A stretch of DNA of 11,511 nucleotides from Alphaproteobacteria bacterium (GTDB lineage Bacteria; Pseudomonadota; Alphaproteobacteria; Rhizobiales; Xanthobacteraceae): assembly GCA_005883445.1 (NCBI GenBank), contig VAZL01000040.1:2662-14172 (forward strand), written 5' to 3'. This document shows, piece after piece, positions 7,207-11,511 of the stretch (position 1 is the first letter of the stretch; each line of letters opens with the position of its first letter). Under the pieces are notes generated by a model. That model was not told where the DNA came from and ran no database searches. It saw nothing but the letters and a program-made list of their open reading frames with translations. The translations under genes and the position numbers were made by a program.

Positions 7207-8040
7207 CTATGAGCGCATCTGCTCCACGGAGACTTCGGTGAGCAGAGCCGACAGGGCGCGGCAGTGCTCGGCAAAACGCGGAGAGTTGCGAAAACTTTCA
7301 TCGCGCGGATGCGGCTCGTCGATCGCCATGACCTTGCAAATGCGGCCGGGTTGCGCGCCCATGATGATCACGCGCGTCGACAGAAACACCGCTTCATAGA
7401 TCGAGTGGGTGACGAATACGGTCGTCAGCTTGCGTTCCCACCACAGGCGAACAAGATCGGCGTCGAGCCGATTGCGAGTGAACTCGTCGAGCGCGCCGAA
7501 CGGCTCGTCCATAAGAAGGAGGTTGGGTTCGACGACCAGGCTGCGCGCGATCGACACCCGCATTTTCATCCCGCCGGACAACTGCCGCGGATAATGGCGG
7601 GCAAATCCTTCAAGGCCCACGCGGGAGAGCGCGTCGGCCACGCGCCGGCGCGATTGGGCGGCCGACATGCGGGCGAGATCGAGCGGGAGACGCACGTTCG
7701 CCTCCACGCGCGCCCATGGCATGAGCGTCGGATCCTGGAAGACGAAGGCGATCGATCGTCCGCGGGCGCCGACCTTGTCGAAGCCGCCCGACCACCACAG
7801 GATGCGGCCTTCGGTCGGCTCGAGCAGATTGGCGATGAGCTTGAGCAGCGTGCTTTTGCCGCAGCCCGAGGGACCGATCAGGGTGAGGAATTCGTTGCTC
7901 GCGACCGTCAGATCGATCGTGGCGAGCGCGCGCGTGCCGTCGGGAAAGACCTTGTCCGCGGACAAGATCTCGACCACCGGCGCCCCCGCGCCGGCTTGTT
8001 TATCCGCTTTCGCCGACAGCGCGGTGTTGGGCGCCAACAC
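7207..8040 (-). CDS. ABC transporter ATP-binding protein, SsuB/TauB/NMT type
   Basis: 277 aa with every nucleotide-binding motif intact: Walker A GPSGCGKST (56-64), Q-loop FQDPTLMPW (101-109), signature LSGGM (154-158), Walker B LLLMDEP (174-180) and the switch histidine His212 in VFVTHSIYEA. The LMPW after the Q-loop is typical of the nitrate/taurine/aliphatic-sulfonate/pyrimidine-precursor importers. The start is uncertain: GTG 8040 lies 6 nt after the upstream stop with a poor ribosome binding site, the second codon is TTG, and homology begins near residue 22. Coupled translation from the preceding gene is likely. It powers the permease encoded 13 nt downstream. Confidence 0.93.
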   Translation of the reverse strand: MLAPNTALSAKADKQAGAGAPVVEILSADKVFPDGTRALATIDLTVASNEFLTLIGPSGCGKSTLLKLIANLLEPTEGRILWWSGGFDKVGARGRSIAFVFQDPTLMPWARVEANVRLPLDLARMSAAQSRRRVADALSRVGLEGFARHYPRQLSGGMKMRVSIARSLVVEPNLLLMDEPFGALDEFTRNRLDADLVRLWWERKLTTVFVTHSIYEAVFLSTRVIIMGAQPGRICKVMAIDEPHPRDESFRNSPRFAEHCRALSALLTEVSVEQMRS

Positions 8041-8046
8041 GACCGC

Positions 8047-9042
8047 TTACATCGAGAGCTTGAGGGTTTTGACGAACCGGTCGGTAAAGCCTTGCTTCCA
8101 GTCGACCTCGGGCTTGAGCAGCCCGGCGGAAACCATGAAGTCGTAGGTCGCGTTCCAACGGGCTTGCGTGATGATTCCGATCCCCATCGTCTGCGCATCG
8201 CCGCTGTCCAGCACCTTGAGCGCCTTCAACTGCTCGATGCCGAAGGCGATCTGCTCGTCGCTCATCTTCGGATTGTCGGCCTTGATGAGCGCGTTCGCCG
8301 GCGCCGGATTGCTGAGGTAACTCTTCCACCCTTCGAGCGATGCCTTCACGAAGCGCGCGGTGACGTCCGGTTTTGTGTCGACGAAGCCGCGCGTCGTGAC
8401 CATGGTCGTGCCATAGGGCGGATAGCCGTCCCGCGCGAACAGGAAGAACTTGACCGGCACGCCCTGCAGCTTGGCCTGAAACGGCTCCGATGACGGGTAG
8501 GACTGCTGGACCACGTTCTTATCCGCGAAGAAGGGCTGCAGATTGAAGGTATAAGGCTTGGTCTGTTCGTCGGTGTACTTGAATTTCGCCTTGAGCCACG
8601 GCCACCACGTGGTGCGGCCGGGGGTCGCCACCAGGATCGTCTTGTCCTTGAGGTCGCCAAGGCCCGCCACGTGATCGTGGGCCATGATTCCTTGCAGATC
8701 GAACTGGAACGACGTCGCGACGGTGATGACCGGAAGCCCTTGCTCCAGCATCTTGAGGACCTGGAGATCGTAGCCCATCATGAAGTCGGTCTCGCCGGCC
8801 AGCAGGAGTTGCATGCCGTTGACCTGCGGGCCGCCCATCTTGAGCGTGACATCGAGCCCAGCCTTCTCGTAAAGCCCGGTCGCCTTGGCTTGATAGAAGC
8901 CGCCGTGCTCGGCCTGTGCGAACCAGCTCGTGAGAAACGTCACCTTGTCGGCCGCAGACGCCGCGGTCGACCCCACGATTACGCCGGCCATCACCGCCGC
9001 CAACGAGCGGATGCGCCCAAAGCTCAAAATATTCGCAGACAT
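8047..9042 (-). CDS. ABC transporter periplasmic substrate-binding protein, NMT1/ThiY-like
   Basis: 331 aa. ATG 9042 is chosen: AGAGG lies 6 nt upstream and a classic Sec signal follows (basic FGRIR near 8-12, hydrophobic core 13-25, cleavage after ASA at 28-30). The mature protein opens with VTFLTSWFAQAEHGGFYQAK (34-53), the typical first strand and ligand loop of this class, then a GLYEKAGLDVTLKMGG segment (56-71) and LLLAGETDFMMGYD (78-91). It lacks a lipobox and so is a soluble periplasmic protein. It delivers ligand to the ATPase/permease pair directly downstream (6-nt gap). Related proteins bind pyrimidine precursors, riboflavin, taurine or purine-like compounds; the heterocycle deaminase in the same operon favours a nitrogen heterocycle. 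It has no obvious sequence identity with the truncated binding protein at 3165-3395 beyond the family pattern. Confidence 0.92.
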   Translation of the reverse strand: MSANILSFGRIRSLAAVMAGVIVGSTAASAADKVTFLTSWFAQAEHGGFYQAKATGLYEKAGLDVTLKMGGPQVNGMQLLLAGETDFMMGYDLQVLKMLEQGLPVITVATSFQFDLQGIMAHDHVAGLGDLKDKTILVATPGRTTWWPWLKAKFKYTDEQTKPYTFNLQPFFADKNVVQQSYPSSEPFQAKLQGVPVKFFLFARDGYPPYGTTMVTTRGFVDTKPDVTARFVKASLEGWKSYLSNPAPANALIKADNPKMSDEQIAFGIEQLKALKVLDSGDAQTMGIGIITQARWNATYDFMVSAGLLKPEVDWKQGFTDRFVKTLKLSM

Positions 9043-9359
9043 TGTGAGCCTCTTGCTGATCGAGTTCGGGGGATTCAGTGCAAGCCGGGTGCCAGACCGA
9101 GGCGCAGGATTGCTTGGGCGGCAATCGCCGCCGGGCCGAACCACGGTGCAAAAGCCTGAGCAATCTCAGCAAATTCCATCGACCGGCCGGCTTTGAAAGC
9201 GAGAAACCCAAGCAATGCCGCTGACGCTCGCCTCGCCAGGGGCTCACGGGATGAATTGCTCAGTTCTTCGGCAAATGCCGGTTTTCCATGCACGAGCGCG
9301 TGCCGTTGCTTGAGGGCCTGCGCTTGGATGGTGTCAAAACTATACCGGCAAATTTCGCG
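9043..9359. other. intergenic region upstream of the transporter operon
   Basis: 317 nt between the regulator's stop and the operon's first gene, the expected place for the operon promoter. On the minus strand a TTGACA occurs at 9337-9332, but the hexamer 17 nt on (CTCAAG) is a poor -10, so no promoter can be named. A 72-codon minus frame (9075-9293, GTG start) has no ribosome binding site or recognised motif and is not called as a gene. No TGTGA-N6-TCACA box was found here. Confidence 0.4.
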
Positions 9360-10130
9360 TTAGGCTGGCTCTGCTATGTTTTCGAGCGCGCGTCGATCGG
9401 AAATGATGATCGAACCTCCTGAAATGCGAACGACTCCGGTACGCTGCCAATTGCGAAGGCACTTATTGACGCTCTCGCGCGAGCCACCCAGCATGTTTGC
9501 CAGCTCCCGTTGACTGAATCGAATTTTTGCCGGTTCCGCAGCCGCAGAATCGGCCTCCCAATTCAAGACCCGCAGCATCGCCTTCGCCAATCGCACGGGA
9601 AGCTCGAGCAATGCGACTTCGGCGAACACTTGATTGGTATGCCGCAATCGCTGACACAAGACTTTGACGAGGCTGGGCCAGGCGGATGGGTTTCGTTCGA
9701 AGAACGAGAGAATCTCACGCCGGTCCAGTATCGCCACAGTGCATGCAGTCTCCGCAACAGCGTCTGCAGATCGCTCTTTGCCGTCTAAAACCGCAAGCTC
9801 GCCGAATACCTCGCCGGGCTGAATCACTGCCAGCAACAACTCTTTGCCTCCTGAGGACGGCACGCTGATGCGGATGGTTCCGCTGAGCAGAGCCATCATC
9901 TGGTCGCCGGGAGAGCCGATGGCGAAGACGGTTTCGCCGGCGTTAAACGTCCGCACACGCGCAAGAGCAACGACCTCGGCCCGCTCGTCGGGACGCAAGC
10001 CGCCAAACAGACTGCAATTCAGGAGAAGGTAACAGGCGTCCTTGAGTGTCCTTTTGTCCGGACCCACGACGTCGTCTCTCCGCGCGGTGTGAGCGAACTC
10101 ATCGATGCTCGACTGAGTCTCGATCATCAT
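9360..10130 (-). CDS. Crp/Fnr-family transcriptional regulator
   Basis: 256 aa. The cyclic-nucleotide-binding fold spans about 40-150, with the phosphate-binding cassette PGEVFGELAVLDGKERSADA (105-124). Glu111, Arg120 and Ser121 occupy the positions of E. coli CRP Glu72, Arg82 and Ser83, so cAMP or another cyclic nucleotide is a plausible effector. Fnr-type iron-sulfur cysteines are not present in the usual pattern. The C-terminal HTH_Crp domain (about 204-245) contains FSQRELANMLGGSRESVNK (205-223). Its SRESVNK matches the CRP recognition helix SRETVGR, keeping Arg180 and Glu181 (here 218, 219) and replacing Arg185 with lysine. This predicts recognition of TGTGA-like half-sites. The ATG at 10130 is followed directly by a second ATG, and only a weak GGGGCGGG precedes it. 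It lies just upstream of the transporter operon on the same strand and next to a CRP-type box at 10321-10338. Confidence 0.9.
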   Translation of the reverse strand: MMIETQSSIDEFAHTARRDDVVGPDKRTLKDACYLLLNCSLFGGLRPDERAEVVALARVRTFNAGETVFAIGSPGDQMMALLSGTIRISVPSSGGKELLLAVIQPGEVFGELAVLDGKERSADAVAETACTVAILDRREILSFFERNPSAWPSLVKVLCQRLRHTNQVFAEVALLELPVRLAKAMLRVLNWEADSAAAEPAKIRFSQRELANMLGGSRESVNKCLRNWQRTGVVRISGGSIIISDRRALENIAEPA

Positions 10131-10303
10131 GTGCCCGCCCCGACGAAGCAGTCAATCAGAAACGATCGCGCCCTCGTCCAATCCCGCGGTCATATGACAG
10201 TCTTATAGTATTTAGCTATAGCGCTTCGGCATCACTGCCGCCGCTCTGGGCAAGACGGCTAGAGATTCCGCAGCTTGCGCGCGCCAAATTCCCCGAGCCG
10301 CCG

Positions 10304-10317
10304 GAAAAAATTTTTTC
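10304..10317. promoter_or_regulatory. A/T palindrome GAAAAAATTTTTTC
   Basis: A perfect 14-bp palindrome of an A6 and a T6 tract, standing out in GC-rich DNA and ending 3 nt before the CRP-type operator. Phased A/T tracts are intrinsically bent and can act as UP-like elements or sites for nucleoid proteins. Function here is inference. Confidence 0.4.
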
Positions 10318-10320
10318 AAG

Positions 10321-10338
10321 GTGTGAAGTAGCTCACAC
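10321..10338. promoter_or_regulatory. CRP-type operator GTGTGA-N6-TCACAC
   Basis: The site reads GTGTGAAGTAGCTCACAC: perfect 6-bp inverted arms around a 6-bp spacer, including the exact TGTGA-N6-TCACA consensus of CRP. Its centre (between 10329 and 10330) is about 126 nt before the 67-aa plus-strand gene and about 200 nt before the Crp-family gene on the other strand. The adjacent regulator keeps the Arg-Glu pair that reads TGTGA, so it is the obvious candidate to bind, controlling the small gene, itself, or both. No convincing -10 hexamer is placed at the standard class I or II distance. Confidence 0.65.
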
Positions 10339-10454
10339 GTAACGTTGCCGCCCCAGGTTCATCGTGCGTCCGGTGAAGATGCCGATTCGCCGGAGATCGT
10401 TTTCCATTGCCGGCGTCACGGCAAGCGGACTCTGGTCGAGGAAGGAGATTGGCA

Positions 10455-10658
10455 ATGCGCAGAATAACTCTTGTCGCCGCGATCTGCGTCGTGGCTGGAA
10501 CGACGATGATCATCGCCGGCTGGGACTTCGGTACGCCCGAACCGAAAGCGGCGATCGCGACCGCCGAGGCGGCAGTGGCGGCAGATTTGATCTCGCCGTT
10601 CGAGATCATGATAAGGCACGGCAGAAACCTTCCCGTGGAAGCTTGGGACGCGTTTTGA
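10455..10658 (+). CDS. small exported or membrane-anchored protein of unknown function (67 aa)
   Basis: ATG 10455 has AAGGAG 8 nt upstream, which decides the start over an in-frame ATG at 10407. Residues 1-22 form a basic start and a hydrophobic segment (MRRITLVAAICVVAGTTMII), either a signal peptide or a single membrane anchor. The C-terminus has the pattern ISPFEIMIRHGRNLPVEAWD (46-65). This resembles the tail of short hypothetical proteins I associate with Bradyrhizobium and relatives (SPxxxMxxxGxxLPVExW). Only this pattern supports conservation; no function is known. It is the first gene downstream of the CRP-type box and may be controlled by it. Confidence 0.65.
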   Translation: MRRITLVAAICVVAGTTMIIAGWDFGTPEPKAAIATAEAAVAADLISPFEIMIRHGRNLPVEAWDAF

Positions 10659-10684
10659 ATTCGTCGGATTGAGGGAGAACTGCG

Positions 10685-10774
10685 ATGGCTACGTTGATTC
10701 GCTCCGTCAGACGGTTTTTTCGTCGCGATACGACGCGCTGTTCCGGGACGGAATTCTGCGCCTTCGGCCTCTGA
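10685..10774 (+). CDS. possible 29-aa arginine-rich small protein
   Basis: ATG 10685 follows GGGAG at a workable distance (8 nt) and opens a 30-codon frame beginning MATLIRSVRRFFRRDTTR and ending at TGA 10774. It lies 26 nt after the preceding small gene, where an operon member could sit. No homology is recognised. An overlapping longer frame (10669-10884) has no better support. Chance is a real possibility; reported as a candidate only. Confidence 0.22.
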   Translation: MATLIRSVRRFFRRDTTRCSGTEFCAFGL

Positions 10775-10865
10775 TCCCGAGGAGCTTCGAACCGCAGGCG
10801 AGTGACCGGCGGCTCACGCTCCGCGGGATTTCCTTTCAACGGCCCACCAGACGGAGCGGGGTGTC

Positions 10866-11141
10866 ATGGGAAGAGGCGGCATAGCTTCTTACTATAGCGG
10901 GCTGTCCCGGGAGGACCGGCGCACATTCGATCGATGGCTCAAAGCAAATGCCATCGTGGGGGCGATCTTCGCGACCGCACTTATCGTAATGGCATTGACG
11001 GGCTCGAGGTCCGTGGGGCCACGTGGTGCGGAACTCGCGAGCAGGACGAAAGCTTCGGACGTTGCGGTATCGGAACAGCGCTGGCGGCAACCCGGCATAG
11101 CGACCACCCAGGACCCCAAGGTCCGGCAGAAGCTGTTCTGA
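10866..11141 (+). CDS. small single-span membrane protein of unknown function (91 aa)
   Basis: ATG 10866 is preceded by GGAG about 9 nt upstream. The N-terminus, IASYYSGLSREDRRTFDRWL (6-25), is polar and looks helical. A clear membrane span follows (ANAIVGAIFATALIVMALTG, 27-46), then a basic, polar tail of about 45 residues ending KVRQKLF. A cytoplasmic N-terminal helix plus one span suggests a small inner-membrane protein; no domain is recognised. The sharp hydrophobic segment and polar flanks, unlike the overlapping frames, support it as coding. It may be co-transcribed with the 67-aa gene. Confidence 0.55.
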   Translation: MGRGGIASYYSGLSREDRRTFDRWLKANAIVGAIFATALIVMALTGSRSVGPRGAELASRTKASDVAVSEQRWRQPGIATTQDPKVRQKLF

Positions 11142-11511
11142 TTAATTTCACCCGGCGCCAGGCTCTCCACGCCCCGTCTTTTTTCCGCAGGGGCTTAGCG
11201 ATCGCTGGCACATGTCCGCCTGGCTCCCAAAGCATCGGACCACGCTTTACCTCAATCGTGGCGTCAGCCAGCGTTGGGCGGCGCCTCAACTTCTCAGCAG
11301 GATCCTGCACCAGCCCAGCTGAGGCAAGGGCATTGCCGTCAACGCCGGTGAGCTGCATCGCGGGTCCCCGACGCATCGGCTCCAGCTTGTTCTGCCGTCG
11401 ATCCGATTGCTCGGACTGACGTCAGATACGCGGGCGGCCGCTTGCTCGATTGCCCGCTTCATAATGTCAGCGGGCGAGGCACAAGCTGTGCCGGAATAAA
11501 CCTGCTCGATC
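11142..11511. other. right-end region without an assignable gene
   Basis: 370 nt. Minus-strand frames are open in pieces: one from the right edge reads IEQVYSGTACASPADIMKRA and stops near 11298; another runs from about 11376 down into the 91-aa gene (QLTGVDGNALASAGLVQDPA). A plus frame ends at 11419. None has a ribosome binding site or recognisable domain. It could be the remains of a minus-strand gene with frame breaks, but nothing is certain. Confidence 0.3.

Larger units (their letters stand above)
10131..10454. other. divergent intergenic/regulatory region upstream of the Crp-family gene and a small secreted protein
   Basis: 324 nt with no gene. It contains an AT-rich patch (10203-10220, with TATAG/CTATA inverted arms 7 nt apart). 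Read on the minus strand this offers TATA-like hexamers about 70 nt before the regulator's start and may be its promoter. It also contains the 14-bp A/T palindrome and the CRP-type box listed separately. The rest is GC-rich and shows nothing else. Confidence 0.5.

Noticed and set aside
7264..8493. 409-codon plus-strand frame
   Set aside because: Antisense shadow of the ABC ATPase and binding-protein genes.
9075..9293. 72-codon minus frame between the regulator and the transporter operon
   Set aside because: GTG start, no ribosome binding site, no recognisable motif; it sits where the operon promoter is expected.
9326..9342. TTGACA as a sigma-70 -35 element for the transporter operon
   Set aside because: No acceptable -10 hexamer at 16-18 nt spacing, so it was not called as a promoter.

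Overview
The window is GC-rich, densely packed DNA. The gene families (NMT1/SsuA-type ABC transporter, Crp/Fnr regulator, PaaI thioesterase, very small secreted or membrane proteins) and the codon use suggest an alphaproteobacterium of the Rhizobiales, Bradyrhizobium-like. This placement is inference from protein character; no rRNA or other taxonomic marker is present. No tRNA, rRNA, CRISPR array, insertion sequence or prophage was seen.

Layout. (1) Positions 1-3395, minus strand: a two-gene module related to ATP-citrate lyase. The small ATP-grasp subunit (1847-3142) is followed by a large subunit with a CoA-binding/ligase half and a citrate-synthase-like C-terminus (1789 running off the left edge). 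Just upstream of the small subunit is the 5' stump of a Tat-exported ABC substrate-binding protein (3165-3395), cut off by an apparent deletion. (2) 3396-3953: a divergent intergenic region with a perfect 8-bp inverted repeat, then a plus-strand PaaI-family thioesterase. (3) 4063-9042, minus strand: a compact operon in the order substrate-binding protein, ABC ATPase, ABC permease, amidohydrolase of the 8-oxoguanine/hydroxyatrazine deaminase group, Rieske non-haem iron oxygenase. The oxygenase carries a frame break, so the last step of this apparent uptake-and-catabolism pathway looks broken. (4) 9360-10130, minus strand: a Crp/Fnr-family regulator with CRP-like cyclic-nucleotide and DNA-contact residues. 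(5) 10131-11511: a regulatory region holding a perfect TGTGA-N6-TCACA CRP-type operator beside a 14-bp A/T palindrome, followed by small plus-strand genes (67 aa and 91 aa) and an unassigned right end.

How the parts fit. The minus-strand operon is best read as import of a small nitrogen heterocycle (purine, pyrimidine or triazine-like), hydrolytic deamination and oxidative attack or N-/O-demethylation. The divergent thioesterase and the citrate-lyase-like ligase could work on CoA thioesters, but nothing in the sequence ties them to the heterocycle operon. The large ligase subunit seems to have lost the citrate-synthase-type catalytic histidines, so this pair may be a carboxylate-CoA ligase rather than a true citrate lyase. 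The two broken genes (transporter stump, frame-broken oxygenase) indicate a region undergoing decay and rearrangement.
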